Numbered from the stretch's first letter, positions 26,141-34,925 are shown. The stretch is 64,000 nt of DNA from Chamaesiphon sp031376885 (GCA_031376885.1 JANMEL010000110.1:1-64000), one strand, 5' to 3'. Program-made: numbers and translations. Notes: generated from the letters alone by a model not told the origin.

Positions 26141-27031
26141 ATGTGGATACAATACGCCTTATTCAGCTCATTCCTCTGGGCGATAGTCACTGTTCTTGAC
26201 GAGCATTGCGTCGATAATATTTTTAGTAAACCGTGGTTAGGTGTGATTACCAGCTCCGGTATTTCCGCTGGCATCTTTCTACTAGTGCCATTCCTAAACA
26301 TGCCAATAGTTATCCCCCAGTGGGATATTCTACTCATTTGCATATTTACTGGAGCAGTCATCCAACTCAGTCAGGTATATTACTTTCGTGCCCTAGATTC
26401 CAGCGATTCAGGTACCGTTTCAGCTTACTGGAATCTTACCCCTACCTTTCTACCAGTCATCAGTTATTGGTTATTTGGGTACATCATTACAGGTAACAAT
26501 TATATTGGGATTGGCTTATTATTAGTAGCCTCCATTGGGCTATGTGCGATCGATAAATTCGAGAGCAAATGGGACACCTTATATTTGATGTCTGTTGCTG
26601 CCTCACTGCAAACTGGAGTGGTGTTATTAGAGAAATATATCTTCGATCGATCTCAATTCTTTGGAGCTTTTCTATCTGTTAGTATGTCCATCTGTCTGAC
26701 TGGACTATTCAGCTTGGGAATGAAAGAAGTGAGGGTTTCATTAGTAAAAGACCTACCCAAGATTAAAAAAGCTCTACCCATATTTATTATCATCGAATTA
26801 GTCAACTGGGTAGCCCTCTACACCGGACAAACAGCAGTAAAAATGGGTGTGCCTTCATTAGTGAGTGCCATCGAAGCTTCTATCCCCGCCTTTGCCTTTG
26901 CCATATCCTTAACAGTGATGGGATTAAGTCGTAAAATCGATGCCGAAACCAGAAAGAAGCTCCCAATGAAATGGGCGATGGTTGGATTAATGATGACGGG
27001 GGTATGGTTGATTGGAGCGGGGATTAATTAA
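26141..27031 (+). CDS. EamA/DMT-family membrane transporter
   Basis: 296 residues with about ten hydrophobic helices in two halves, the EamA duplication. It begins MWIQYALFSSFLWAIVTVLDEHCV and includes GAVIQLSQVYYFRALDSSDSGTVSAYWNLTP-type small-residue motifs, ending with KWAMVGLMMTGVWLIGAGI. EamA proteins export or import small metabolites; the substrate cannot be told. The AAACGTTT cluster at 26003-26049 lies in its upstream region. Short unknown genes follow on the same strand. Confidence 0.85.
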   Translation: MWIQYALFSSFLWAIVTVLDEHCVDNIFSKPWLGVITSSGISAGIFLLVPFLNMPIVIPQWDILLICIFTGAVIQLSQVYYFRALDSSDSGTVSAYWNLTPTFLPVISYWLFGYIITGNNYIGIGLLLVASIGLCAIDKFESKWDTLYLMSVAASLQTGVVLLEKYIFDRSQFFGAFLSVSMSICLTGLFSLGMKEVRVSLVKDLPKIKKALPIFIIIELVNWVALYTGQTAVKMGVPSLVSAIEASIPAFAFAISLTVMGLSRKIDAETRKKLPMKWAMVGLMMTGVWLIGAGIN

Positions 27032-27035
27032 TTTC

Positions 27036-27341
27036 ATGACTTTTAGAACTAAGCCTAGACATCTGTACCCAATCGTAAAAGATATTGAGTGGACTATACC
27101 TTTTTTGTTTGAGCGGGTTTATAAGATTGATTACGACATCCCGATTAAACACTGGACAGCTTACCCCTTCACTGAGTCTCTAGATCGTTCGACTAAACCA
27201 GTTGTAATCATCACCATCTATGGCGGTTATGGAACTAATAGTTATCGATGGACTCGCTTTGGTATTGATGCCATAGTCGAAGAACGTAACATCGATTTAC
27301 TTAACCACTTCTTCAAACAAGATGTTCTTTCACATATCTAG
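27036..27341 (+). CDS. Hypothetical protein A of a paralogous pair
   Basis: About 101 residues from ATG 27036, four bases after the EamA stop, so likely co-transcribed. Unknown family. The C-terminal segment (YRWTRFGIDAIVEERNIDLL) aligns with YEWCRPDLQPIIEADNLRII of the next gene, showing an old tandem duplication. Compact soluble fold, no signal. Confidence 0.65.
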   Translation: MTFRTKPRHLYPIVKDIEWTIPFLFERVYKIDYDIPIKHWTAYPFTESLDRSTKPVVIITIYGGYGTNSYRWTRFGIDAIVEERNIDLLNHFFKQDVLSHI

Positions 27342-27344
27342 ATT

Positions 27345-27662
27345 ATGGAATCAATTTTCAAAGTCCAACCACCTAACTTAAAGCAGCACAGCGGTATTAT
27401 AGATAATTCTCAAAACATCTTCAAAATTGATTATGCTCCATATCTCAATCGCTGGTTTACTAGTCGTACTGTCAGCCTCGACAACAGTACAGAGCAAGAA
27501 TTAATCCTAATCAATCTCTATGATACTGACAGTAGAAGTACCTATGAATGGTGTCGTCCAGACCTACAGCCAATCATTGAAGCTGATAATCTCCGAATCA
27601 TAGACCGACTGTTACGAGAAGATATTTTAAACTACTTACACCCAGAGTTAAAAGCAGTTTAA
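27345..27662 (+). CDS. Hypothetical protein B of a paralogous pair
   Basis: 105 residues, three bases after the previous stop. Shares with it the pattern of a central hydrophobic strand (ELILINLYD versus PVVIITIYG) and a helical C-terminus ending in (K/R)(Q/E)D(V/I)L. Function unknown. The tight spacing suggests one operon with the transporter. Confidence 0.65.
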   Translation: MESIFKVQPPNLKQHSGIIDNSQNIFKIDYAPYLNRWFTSRTVSLDNSTEQELILINLYDTDSRSTYEWCRPDLQPIIEADNLRIIDRLLREDILNYLHPELKAV

Positions 27663-27698
27663 ACATAGAATTATAATCATCACTTATCAAATCCACAA

Positions 27699-27797
27699 AT
27701 GACCATATCACTACTACTTTATCTAGGCTACGCATGTACATTAGGAATTGTCTTATATATCGACCATAAACGAGACTTGTCAGACCTAGATGATTAA
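27699..27797 (+). CDS. 32-residue single-helix membrane peptide
   Basis: ATG 27699 to TAA 27797 encodes MTISLLLYLGYACTLGIVLY followed by IDHKRDLSDLDD: one hydrophobic helix and an acidic tail. Same strand and spacing as its neighbours. Short length makes this tentative; no homology known to me. Confidence 0.4.
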   Translation: MTISLLLYLGYACTLGIVLYIDHKRDLSDLDD

Positions 27798-27824
27798 GCA
27801 CAAAGTAACTATCAATTAACTATT

Positions 27825-28052
27825 ATGATTTTACAACTCAACCCAAGCATCCTAGTTCATACACCTTTAGGCATAGGACAAGCGATATTTATCATCGATT
27901 ATGGTATGCACCAAAACACCTGCTGGGTCGTAGCTCTAAATGATGATGGTATAATTAAACATTTTGACTGCAATGATATCGTTCTTTCTGTGAATTATAC
28001 CTATCATATGAACCTGAAAAGAAATAGCAATCATTCCACTCTTGTCGCGTAA
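27825..28052 (+). CDS. Hypothetical protein, 75 residues
   Basis: Starts MILQLNPSILVHTPLGIGQA; the pattern (VHTPLGIGQAIFIIDYG; NTCWVVALNDDGIIKHFDCNDI) suggests a small SH3-like beta barrel. Unknown family. Last of the small plus-strand genes behind the EamA transporter. Confidence 0.55.
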   Translation: MILQLNPSILVHTPLGIGQAIFIIDYGMHQNTCWVVALNDDGIIKHFDCNDIVLSVNYTYHMNLKRNSNHSTLVA

Positions 28053-28156
28053 AACATTTATTTACTAATTAACTGATAACAAGGATTTAAAATCCCGATC
28101 TTTGGTAAAATAAATATATGTAAGTCTCTAGGCGATCGCAGATCGAATTCTCAAAT

Positions 28157-28363
28157 ATGACTAACACTGCTAATAAACCGCAGCTAATCGAGCTAGATCC
28201 ACTTGGTTTATCCGTTGATGACTGGGCAACCATTGCCAAGACTGCCACATCCGAGGCGATCGAATCAGCTCATACAGCAGGTTTATCGACTGTAGGAGCA
28301 TCACCAGATGGTAAGTTATATAGAACAATGCCTGATGGGACAGTTGTGGAATGCCAGCAGTAA
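28157..28363 (+). CDS. Small protein upstream of the zeta-like kinase, candidate antitoxin
   Basis: 68 residues (LIELDPLGLSVDDWATIAKT, then ASPDGKLYRTMPDGTVVE). Its 3' end overlaps the kinase start by 13 bp, which points to translational coupling. It does not look like the classical three-helix epsilon antitoxin, so the antitoxin role rests on gene order only. Confidence 0.65.
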   Translation: MTNTANKPQLIELDPLGLSVDDWATIAKTATSEAIESAHTAGLSTVGASPDGKLYRTMPDGTVVECQQ

Positions 28364-29178
28364 GTCCACCGATTTTTTTGATGTTTGCAGGGCCAAATGG
28401 TTCGGGGAAATCAACAATTACTGAAGCTTTTCGCGATCGAGGTTTATTTCCAGCCAACTACGTTAATGCTGATGAAATTGCCAAAACGCTACTCGGTAGT
28501 TTTGAGGAGATCGGCTATCAAGCCGCGCAGATGGCTGAAGTACAACGCCAAGAGTTGATGATGCAAAGGCAATCTTTGGCGTTTGAAACTGTGATGAGCC
28601 ATCCAAGTAAGCTAGCACTACTAGAACAGGCAAAGTTACTAGGTTATCAAGTTATTCTGGTCTTTGTAGGCACGAATAATCCACAAATTAATGTGGAGCG
28701 GGTAGCTTTGAGAGTTCAACAAGGGGGACATGATGTTCCGACTGATAAAGTTATTGCTCGTTACCATCGCACACTGCAACTTTTACCGAGAGCAGTAGAA
28801 TTAGCCAACACTGTCTATATTTTTGATAACACTCAAACGGCTGAATTGATTTTACAAGTGGTTGATGGTTTGCAGAACATCCGTCAAGCAATTCCAAAGT
28901 GGATTGAGACGGGATTAATTTTGCCCTGTGCTGAGAGGTTATTGGCTCGGCAAGCAATTGAATCATTTGCTCGCGCTCGAAACCTCAAATTAGAGTTTGC
29001 ATCGCTGGTAAAGGCAAGTTATGTCGGGGAGATGATGATGCTCAACCGATACTATGGATTACAATTGGTTAATGGTAAATCGGTCGCTCACGATCTGAGT
29101 ATTATTAAGTTACCTCAGCCATCAGCATCGATAATTGAGATTACTTATGATAATGGAACCGCGAGCATTCGATCTTAA
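28351..29178 (+). CDS. Zeta-toxin-like P-loop kinase
   Basis: 275 residues. Walker A is FAGPNGSGKSTI, followed by NADEIAKTLLGS, ETVMSHPSKLALLEQAKLLGY and VALRVQQGGHDVPTDKVIARY with the RxxxGGHxV pattern of zeta and related UDP-GlcNAc kinases. Zeta toxins phosphorylate peptidoglycan precursors and stop wall synthesis; related proteins lacking toxicity also exist. The C-terminal ~60 residues are extra. Coupled to the 68-residue gene upstream. Confidence 0.85.
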   Translation: MPAVSPPIFLMFAGPNGSGKSTITEAFRDRGLFPANYVNADEIAKTLLGSFEEIGYQAAQMAEVQRQELMMQRQSLAFETVMSHPSKLALLEQAKLLGYQVILVFVGTNNPQINVERVALRVQQGGHDVPTDKVIARYHRTLQLLPRAVELANTVYIFDNTQTAELILQVVDGLQNIRQAIPKWIETGLILPCAERLLARQAIESFARARNLKLEFASLVKASYVGEMMMLNRYYGLQLVNGKSVAHDLSIIKLPQPSASIIEITYDNGTASIRS

Positions 29179-29312
29179 TTGATATTTGACATCGATAAAA
29201 ATCTTCAATTGGCATATATATTAAAAGTAACTTTGTCTATAATCCCTAGCCATCCTCCATATTATATATTGTTCAAATACCTCGATCGAGTTAATCGATC
29301 GCTGAAAATTCT

Positions 29313-29585
29313 ATGAGTACTATGTTTGGAATCGAATTCGAGCAAACGCGGGTATATCAGGATGCTAAGGCTGAAGGGAAAGCCGAAAGCAAGGGTGAAT
29401 CGATCGCTGAATGGTTAAAAGCTTTTGTATTAAAACTGTTAACCCGTAAATTGGGAAAAGCGATCGATAAGAATCTTCAGTCGCGAGTAAATAGCCTGAC
29501 GCTCGAACAAATCGAAGCTTTGGGAGAAGCTTTGTTAGATTTTCAAGGCATAGAGGAACTAGAAGATTGGTTAAATGATAATTGA
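29313..29585 (+). pseudogene. Remnant of an Rpn/DUF4351-type nuclease gene (C-terminus only)
   Basis: The 90 codons match only the C-terminal end of the intact gene at 39163-40014: EQTRVYQDAKAEG, then LKLLTRKLG, LTLEQIEALGEALLDF and a final LEDWL. The N-terminal nuclease domain is missing, so this is a truncated copy, though the frame is still open. Confidence 0.8.
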
Positions 29586-29648
29586 TAATTGATAATGGGT
29601 ACAGCGAAACAGAAAACAGACTTTGCCAAAAGGGGACTTTGAGATAAT

Positions 29649-29680
29649 TAGCTAGCAAGGCTCAAAAGCCTTGCTAGCTA
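29649..29680. terminator. Perfect 14-bp hairpin with 4-base loop
   Basis: TAGCTAGCAAGGCT (29649-29662) pairs with 29667-29680. It is followed by TCTGTTTATT on the plus strand. It lies between the Rpn remnant and the convergent hypothetical gene at 29730. Confidence 0.8.
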
Positions 29681-29729
29681 TCTGTTTATTAATCAACTAT
29701 TGCCTAAACTGAATTTGTAATTACATTGA

Positions 29730-30002
29730 CTATCGGCTGATAATTTTACTCGTCAATCGCTGCTGGATTTGCATTTGAAAGCTCGAAGCTACCTCTTCAA
29801 TTTCTTCGGGTGACATCACACTTCCGACTTGCTCATTTAGAAGATCGATAAACTTGCTTAAATCGACGGTTTGGTTCAGTGCTAGCTCCATAACCCGATC
29901 TAAGTGAATTCCCCAGTCAGCCCCAGCACTAAGATCGCCGCCCACCTCTTCCTCTAATTTAGCCATCTCACGGGCTTCGGCTTCAGTGATTTTAAATTCC
30001 AT
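29730..30002 (-). CDS. Small acidic protein paired with a GNAT-like gene
   Basis: About 90 residues from ATG 30002, chosen because GGAGGG stands five bases before it. MEFKITEAEAREMAKLEEEV, then an acidic helical body with VMSPEEIEEVASSFQMQIQQ. No family recognised. It is immediately downstream of the GNAT-like gene (20-bp gap), and the pair could be a toxin-antitoxin or simply an operon. Confidence 0.6.
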   Translation of the reverse strand: MEFKITEAEAREMAKLEEEVGGDLSAGADWGIHLDRVMELALNQTVDLSKFIDLLNEQVGSVMSPEEIEEVASSFQMQIQQRLTSKIISR

Positions 30003-30022
30003 TATTCCCTCCATTCCTTGAT

Positions 30023-30628
30023 TTAATCGTCTAATTCAATATCTTCATCGATGTCAGATGCCGCCACTACGGTAGAATCGCGGCGATACCACTCAAAATA
30101 AGTCAAATTCTCTTTTTCTGCATCCATTCCACCGTCAATCATCCCCATCTTGCGATAAAATGCCTCAGCGGTTGGTAAAGAATGTAATCCAACTAATCCA
30201 CCATAATCCAATTCCTCGCTACGGAACCGAGCAAATCGAAGTAATGCTCCCCCCACTGCTCTAAATCCATTTGGAGCTGGATTTGAGAGTCGATTCCACG
30301 GTGCTGTTGCTAGTGAATGAACATACACCAGTCGTCGGTTTGGTTCGATTTGGGAACGATAGCCCTTTAGCTGGAGCAGCATCATTCCTTGCGTCAACTG
30401 TTCGCATTCAATCGCATAACCTTCGTAGATTCCCGCCCCACCTGCCAGATAAATGCGTTGTTTCTGTTCCCAATCCCAATATTGGTCTTCATCAGCCGAG
30501 GTTCTGAGTTGTTCTCGCCATACGGCTCTGAAATCGTTCAAGTGTTTTGTGTTCAACGGAACTAATATTCCTAGTACTGAGGCTGAATCTCCTACCCGAA
30601 TTAGCTGCACTTCAAACTGAGCGGACAA
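30023..30628 (-). CDS. GNAT-like acyltransferase
   Basis: 201 residues. Weak GNAT hallmarks: a strand RRLVYVHSLATAPWNR, the loop with FRAVGGALLRFARFRSEEL in the acyl-CoA pyrophosphate-binding position, and the C-terminal GGLVGLHSLPTAEAFYRKMGM typical of GNAT folds. The tail is acidic (ASDIDEDIELDD). Substrate unknown. Operon with the small acidic protein downstream. Confidence 0.65.
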   Translation of the reverse strand: MSAQFEVQLIRVGDSASVLGILVPLNTKHLNDFRAVWREQLRTSADEDQYWDWEQKQRIYLAGGAGIYEGYAIECEQLTQGMMLLQLKGYRSQIEPNRRLVYVHSLATAPWNRLSNPAPNGFRAVGGALLRFARFRSEELDYGGLVGLHSLPTAEAFYRKMGMIDGGMDAEKENLTYFEWYRRDSTVVAASDIDEDIELDD

Positions 30629-30775
30629 ATTTTAATACCTCCTAACGATGGTAAATCCTGGCAGTATTCACAATGCCAACACCCGATCTAATCCATTTCT
30701 AATATAGTCGATTGTTCGCTCGGTTCTGGATGTAATTGTTCGCTCGTCGGGCAGTAAAGCATAGATGGCAGTTGA

Positions 30776-30904
30776 ATGGCATTAGAAGCTCTCAAACAAG
30801 CCTGGGTAGCTAGAAAGTTAGATCTCAATCTTTTGGCTCACTACGCCCAAAATTGTCGGGTGCAGAAAGTGATCCAACCCTATTTGGAAATGTTAGTGCT
30901 ATGA
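30776..30904 (+). pseudogene. AbiEi C-terminal remnant
   Basis: 42 codons, ALEALKQAWVARKLDLN then YAQNCRVQKVIQPYLEMLVL, align with the last 40 residues of the intact AbiEi (ALEALRESWESRRCSMD; YAKICRMSKVMRPYLEYLS). The stop overlaps an ATG (30901) in the same ATGA manner, followed by a few codons of a lost AbiEii. An entire AbiE operon must once have stood here. The flanks 30629-30775 and 30905-31112 hold nothing else, except a GC-rich stretch near 30950-30980. Confidence 0.85.
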
Positions 30905-31112
30905 CTAAGCCTAGACAAATGGGTGAGGAGCAAAATATAGCGCAGGGACAAGCCGCCGCGCCGCGAAACGCCGCGCTATCTTGTAGTTAGAGCCAATATA
31001 CCGCCGTCGTTAGCCCTTCCTTAGTTTATCGATCGATTCGTCGATCTAGTTTATTGAGAATATCTATTTCATAGATGATATACTTTGAATATCGTCTAAC
31101 TGAAATTGTATC

Positions 31113-31352
31113 ATGAAGACTCAAATCGGGCGGTGGGGCAACTCATTAGGAATCAGGATTCCTAAATATATCGCTGAAGAATTAGCTTTGACTGTAAATG
31201 GTGAGGTCGAGTGTCGGCTTGAAAATGGCATAATGATGGTTTATCCCATCAAAAAATATGGTAAGTACACGCTCGAACAACTAATTACCCAGGAATTAGA
31301 AGACGATCCCGAAGTCGATTGGGGACAAGCAGTAGGAGACGAAGAATGGTAG
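31113..31352 (+). CDS. mazE: MazE-like AbrB-fold antitoxin
   Basis: 79 residues: KTQIGRWGNSLGIRIPKYIA is the typical swapped-hairpin DNA-binding start of MazE, followed by VECRLENGIMMVYP and an acidic tail (EDDPEVDWGQAVGDEEW) for toxin binding. The stop overlaps mazF by seven bases. Expected to repress its promoter with MazF. Confidence 0.92.
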   Translation: MKTQIGRWGNSLGIRIPKYIAEELALTVNGEVECRLENGIMMVYPIKKYGKYTLEQLITQELEDDPEVDWGQAVGDEEW

Positions 31353-31681
31353 ATTATATTCCTCGTCGCGGAGATTTTATTAGAATCGACTTCGACCCGC
31401 AATCCGGTCACGAACAGATGGGCAATCGCCCCGCGTTGGTAGTCAGTCAAACTGAATTTAACCAGTATCGCGGCTTCGCTTTAGTCTGCCCTATCAGCAA
31501 TACCAAGCGACGCAATCCTTTTTATGTCACCATTCCAACCGATTTATCCGTTACTGGCATAATCATGACCGACCAATTACGTTCGCTGGATTATCGATCA
31601 AGAATGGCGATATCGATCGATACTTGTCCAGAAGATTTACTCACAGAAGTTTTAAACCGAATCTATCCAATCTTATTTTGA
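31346..31681 (+). CDS. mazF: MazF-like endoribonuclease toxin
   Basis: 111 residues from ATG 31346, inside the last codons of mazE. VDYIPRRGDFIRIDFDPQSGHEQ, RPALVVSQTEFN, CPISNTKRRNPFYVTIP and IMTDQLRSLDYRSR are hallmark MazF/PemK segments. It should cut mRNA at short specific sequences. Earlier in-frame start codons are unlikely, as they would deepen the overlap. Confidence 0.93.
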   Translation: MVDYIPRRGDFIRIDFDPQSGHEQMGNRPALVVSQTEFNQYRGFALVCPISNTKRRNPFYVTIPTDLSVTGIIMTDQLRSLDYRSRMAISIDTCPEDLLTEVLNRIYPILF

Positions 31682-32123
31682 AACGAGAGGGAGTCGCGCC
31701 GAAATAACGTTAATCCTCTAATTGTTCGCTCGTCGGGGAGGGGGGAATATTTACACGCTCATCATCCTTTATTTCTCACCCCCTCCCGCTCCTCTCTCAC
31801 GTCCCACCCTCCACCCATAGACGCGCTCCGACGGTCGGGGGAGGAGCTAGCCATAGCGAAGGTGATCGGCTTCGTCCCCCCTCCCTCTCACACCACTCCG
31901 GCGCGGCTCCTCCGTTACGTTCGTTCCGTCTCCCTCCTTACGTCGGTCGCTCCACTCGCTCCACTCCGTCACCACAGCCTACGGGTGTTCGCTTCTCGCG
32001 TCTTAGAATTTAGTTGGGAATTGAGTTGAGAATTGAGAATTGAGAATTGAGAATTGAGAATTAATGGCTAATTGCAAAGCTTATTAGTATTAGTGAAAAT
32101 CTAATTTTAAGTATCATTTAATG
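31682..32123. other. Gene-free stretch with pyrimidine-rich tract and heptamer repeats
   Basis: 31739-32000 is strongly C/T-rich on the plus strand (CTCC, CGTTC and CTCCACTCG runs) with no believable frame; 32019-32062 is a run of AATTGAG heptamers. The pyrimidine tract ends 150 bp before the SLOG-like gene, whose coding strand is oppositely G/T-rich. Confidence 0.6.
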
Positions 32124-32156
32124 ATAAAATAGAGTTAATTATATCCTCTATTTTAT
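32124..32156. promoter_or_regulatory. Perfect 11-bp inverted repeat overlapping the SLOG-like start
   Basis: ATAAAATAGAG (32124-32134) and CTCTATTTTAT (32146-32156) pair exactly around 11 bases; the right arm includes the first two bases of the ATG at 32155. This could be an operator or an RNA hairpin that hides the start. Confidence 0.7.
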
Positions 32157-32682
32157 GTCGATTAATAGTCTATTTTCTGGGTTAGATACTATTGCTTTTA
32201 GTGGTTCTCGCTCTTTGTCTGGGGCGGGTTTGGCTGCGCTTACTTCTCTTTTTCCGCTCGTTCCGGTTGGCTGTCATGTTGTTGTTGGGTGTGCTGATGG
32301 GGCAGATTTAGCAGTACGACGGGCATTTGTTGGCGGTCATTTATGCTTATTTTCGGTTGCTTCTGGGCGGTTTGGGGCTGGTCGTGGGGCGTTTGCGCGG
32401 CGGTCTGTGGCGATCGTTGAGTCTATCCCACAGTGCGGGTTATTAGTGGTCGTCCCTGGCTCTATTTCCCCTCCTCCTGGCGTTGTTCCATCTCGCTCGT
32501 TTCGTGGGGGTGGTAGCGGCTCCTGGGGGTCTGCTGCCTTAGCTCTTGGCACTGGGCGGCGAGTGCTGCTCTGGTTGTCTAGTGGAGCTGCTCCGCCAGT
32601 TTGGGCGGGTGTATCTTGGATTGCCGTTGATGACTGGTGGTTAGGTGCTAGTAGTAGCAGTCAATTATCATTCTTAAATTGA
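32155..32682 (+). CDS. SLOG-like Rossmann protein with aberrant composition
   Basis: 175 residues. IAFSGSRSLSGAGLAAL, then VVVGCADGADLAVRRAF matches the first half of the SLOG/DprA-like nucleotide-binding fold (SGSR loop and GCADGAD turn). The rest is Gly/Ser/Val-rich (FGAGRGAFARRSVAIVES, GGGSGSWGSAALALG, VLLWLS). SLOG proteins bind nucleotides or cleave nucleoside-derived messengers (family knowledge). The coding strand is strikingly G/T-rich compared with neighbours, suggesting a foreign origin or strong strand bias. No SD is visible because the operator-like hairpin occupies the leader. Confidence 0.65.
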   Translation: MSINSLFSGLDTIAFSGSRSLSGAGLAALTSLFPLVPVGCHVVVGCADGADLAVRRAFVGGHLCLFSVASGRFGAGRGAFARRSVAIVESIPQCGLLVVVPGSISPPPGVVPSRSFRGGGSGSWGSAALALGTGRRVLLWLSSGAAPPVWAGVSWIAVDDWWLGASSSSQLSFLN

Positions 32683-32822
32683 TGATTTATTGCTAGTTTT
32701 AAGTCTTTCTATTATTAGTTAAAATCTTTATTTTATCAATGTAAAATGATATAATAAAGATGTCGAAATGAGATTTAAAACAATCTCATTCCGGCAAAAC
32801 AAAAATAATAAGTTCTCAAATT

Positions 32823-33227
32823 ATGACACATTCCATCGACCGTAGCCCAGCGGGGCTAACAGTTTTAAGTATCGTTCCGCCTTCCCCTCAGCCCGATCTA
32901 GTCGTACCCACCGAGCTTATTGAGGAAAAAACTCTAGAGCTATTGGGCGTAGTTATTATCGATCGAGAAGATGAGAACGATATTGTAATACCAGATGGTG
33001 ACATCCGGTTTTGGGTACATCGTTGTGATGAACTCATTGGCACGATCTCAACTGGGGTCAATGCTTATCATCCCAAAGATTACAACAATCCCCAAAAATA
33101 CAGCCGCTGTGACAGCTTATTTAGTGCAGTCTGTCAGCTATTGCCAGAACAAGAATTAGAAGTTACCTATCGCGACGCTGAGTTTATTCTCTGTCAGCGG
33201 TTCGCGACGGCTCCCGACTATATCTAA
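32823..33227 (+). CDS. Hypothetical protein, 134 residues
   Basis: Unknown family. Acidic; contains TLELLGVVIIDREDENDIVI, IRFWVHRCDELIGTIST and a C-terminal ELEVTYRDAEFILCQRF, a likely small alpha/beta fold. Located just upstream of ardA on the same strand (59-bp gap), in the part resembling a plasmid leading region. Confidence 0.6.
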   Translation: MTHSIDRSPAGLTVLSIVPPSPQPDLVVPTELIEEKTLELLGVVIIDREDENDIVIPDGDIRFWVHRCDELIGTISTGVNAYHPKDYNNPQKYSRCDSLFSAVCQLLPEQELEVTYRDAEFILCQRFATAPDYI

Positions 33228-33286
33228 TTTTCAGTGGGGGCAATTCAGCCCCCCGCCGCTGCACACATTATCAAATTGATAGAGAA

Positions 33287-33856
33287 ATGAGTAACACAGA
33301 ATCAGAATTGACTGAACTATTTAAGGAACTGGAACAGACAGAAACGCCAAGAATTTATGTTTCGTGCCTCAGCTCGTATGTAAACGGATTTTTACATGGT
33401 GAATGGATTGATGTAGATCGAGATAGTGATGAGATTATGGATGATATTAAAGCGATGTTATCTCGATCGCCAATGAATAAGATCGAAGTCTGTGAGGAGT
33501 GGGCGATCCATGATTATGAGGGATTTCATGGTATATCAATTTCCGAGCATGAAGGGATCGATCGAGTGGTAGAACTAGCCCAAAAACTCAAAGAACACGG
33601 CGAAGCATTCGCGGCATATTTGGATCATTACAACGTTGAAGATATTAAGGATTTTGAGGATCGATATCACGGCAGCTACGACAACGAGCAAGCATTCACC
33701 GAGGAACATTATTCGGATCTAATTGATAAGGTCGAGCAAGCTGGTTTAAATCCAATGTATATCGATTTTGAAGTATGGGCGAGAGACTTATTCATAAGCG
33801 AATTTACAGGGGTTCGGAAAGGGTATGAAACTTTATATGTTTTTCGTAATGGCTAA
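33287..33856 (+). CDS. ardA: ArdA-family antirestriction protein
   Basis: 189 residues, the family's usual size, and very acidic. TPRIYVSCLSSYVNGFLHGEWID is the classic ArdA start, followed by EEWAIHDYEGFHG and a C-terminal YIDFEVWARDLFISEF. ArdA mimics DNA and blocks type I restriction enzymes during plasmid entry. Neighbours (DUF3560, OB-like, FinO-like) fit a conjugation leading region. Confidence 0.93.
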   Translation: MSNTESELTELFKELEQTETPRIYVSCLSSYVNGFLHGEWIDVDRDSDEIMDDIKAMLSRSPMNKIEVCEEWAIHDYEGFHGISISEHEGIDRVVELAQKLKEHGEAFAAYLDHYNVEDIKDFEDRYHGSYDNEQAFTEEHYSDLIDKVEQAGLNPMYIDFEVWARDLFISEFTGVRKGYETLYVFRNG

Positions 33857-33925
33857 CTAAGCAGAATAGGGCGAGATTTATCTCGCTCTCTTCAGTACCT
33901 TTTATCTATTAGAGCAACAACAACA

Positions 33926-34843
33926 ATGCAACTAAATCTATTCGACGACAGTGTTAATACTCCCACATCAACTGAACTAGAGGAGAAGACACAAGAAATA
34001 CTAGACAATCGCCGCGACCGCTTTGAATCTCGCAAAGAGCGGCGGCTAGAAAACGCACACCGTCAAGGGTTGAAGAATCGCAAGCTGTCGAAGTCATTTT
34101 ATGAAAGATCTACGACGATGGCGCGATGTATTCCAATGGGTCAGCCGATACTAGTCGGGCACCATTCAGAGAAACGCGACCGCCTTGGTGGCGCGCTTCG
34201 CGTTCGACGGTTCCGCCGTCGGCTGTGGGATCTGATGGGTAAATCTGTCGCCGCAAATGATAAGGCTGAGTATTACGAACAGAAGGCAGCAGCGATCGAA
34301 ACTAATCAATCGATTTTTAGCGATGACCCCGACGCAATCGAGAAGCTGAAGGCAAAGATCGCCGAGGCGATCGCTCGTCAGGACTTCATGAAAGCGGGAA
34401 ACAAAATCGTTAAGAGTAAGAAACTAACGATCGAACAGAAGACCGAGCAGTTAAAAGCGGCGGGACACTGCACCCTAATTTTACAGCCCGATTTCTGTGG
34501 ACGAATTGGTTATGCAGACTACGAGTTAACAAATAATAATGCGAATATTCGCAGGATGAAGCAAAGACTAGAACAATTAGAAAAAGCTTTGATTAATGCG
34601 ATTGAGGTTGGAGACACAGAGCAAGAATACCCCGATTTGAATCTGATTGTTCGACATGCCAGAACCATCAATCGTATTCAGTTAATCTTTAGTGAAAAAC
34701 CGAGTGTACAAATTCGGAATCTATTAAAATCTCACGGGTTCCGCTGGGCACCATCCGAGGGAGCTTGGCAGCGACATTTAAACGGCATCATTTGTCGGCA
34801 TACGATCGACGCGATCTCGCAAATCTCCAAAGCCGCTCGATAA
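33926..34843 (+). CDS. DUF3560-family protein with in-frame repeat insertion
   Basis: 305 residues. The DUF3560 signature GQPILVGHHSEKRDR is at about 70-90 and the family ending IRNLLKSHGFRWAPSEGAW is present; between them lie helices rich in Ala/Lys/Glu. DUF3560 proteins are common on plasmids and phages; function unknown. Just after the signature, 34185-34230 encodes LGGALRVRRFRRRLW, a GC-rich segment with internal dyads (GCGCTTCGCG) that looks like a small repeat inserted in frame. Confidence 0.82.
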   Translation: MQLNLFDDSVNTPTSTELEEKTQEILDNRRDRFESRKERRLENAHRQGLKNRKLSKSFYERSTTMARCIPMGQPILVGHHSEKRDRLGGALRVRRFRRRLWDLMGKSVAANDKAEYYEQKAAAIETNQSIFSDDPDAIEKLKAKIAEAIARQDFMKAGNKIVKSKKLTIEQKTEQLKAAGHCTLILQPDFCGRIGYADYELTNNNANIRRMKQRLEQLEKALINAIEVGDTEQEYPDLNLIVRHARTINRIQLIFSEKPSVQIRNLLKSHGFRWAPSEGAWQRHLNGIICRHTIDAISQISKAAR

Positions 34844-34925
34844 AGGATTGCATTGATGGGGCAGGGTTTAGCTCTCCCCATCGATCGATAAATTATCGCG
34901 AACCAACATCAAACATAAAATCATC

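Larger units (their letters stand above)
30733..31737. repeat. 19-bp direct repeats bracketing the abiEi remnant and mazEF
   Basis: TAATTGTTCGCTCGTCGGG occurs exactly at 30733-30751 and 31719-31737, both on the plus strand. Between them lie the AbiEi/AbiEii fragment and the MazEF genes, as if the block had been captured between short repeats. Confidence 0.75.
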
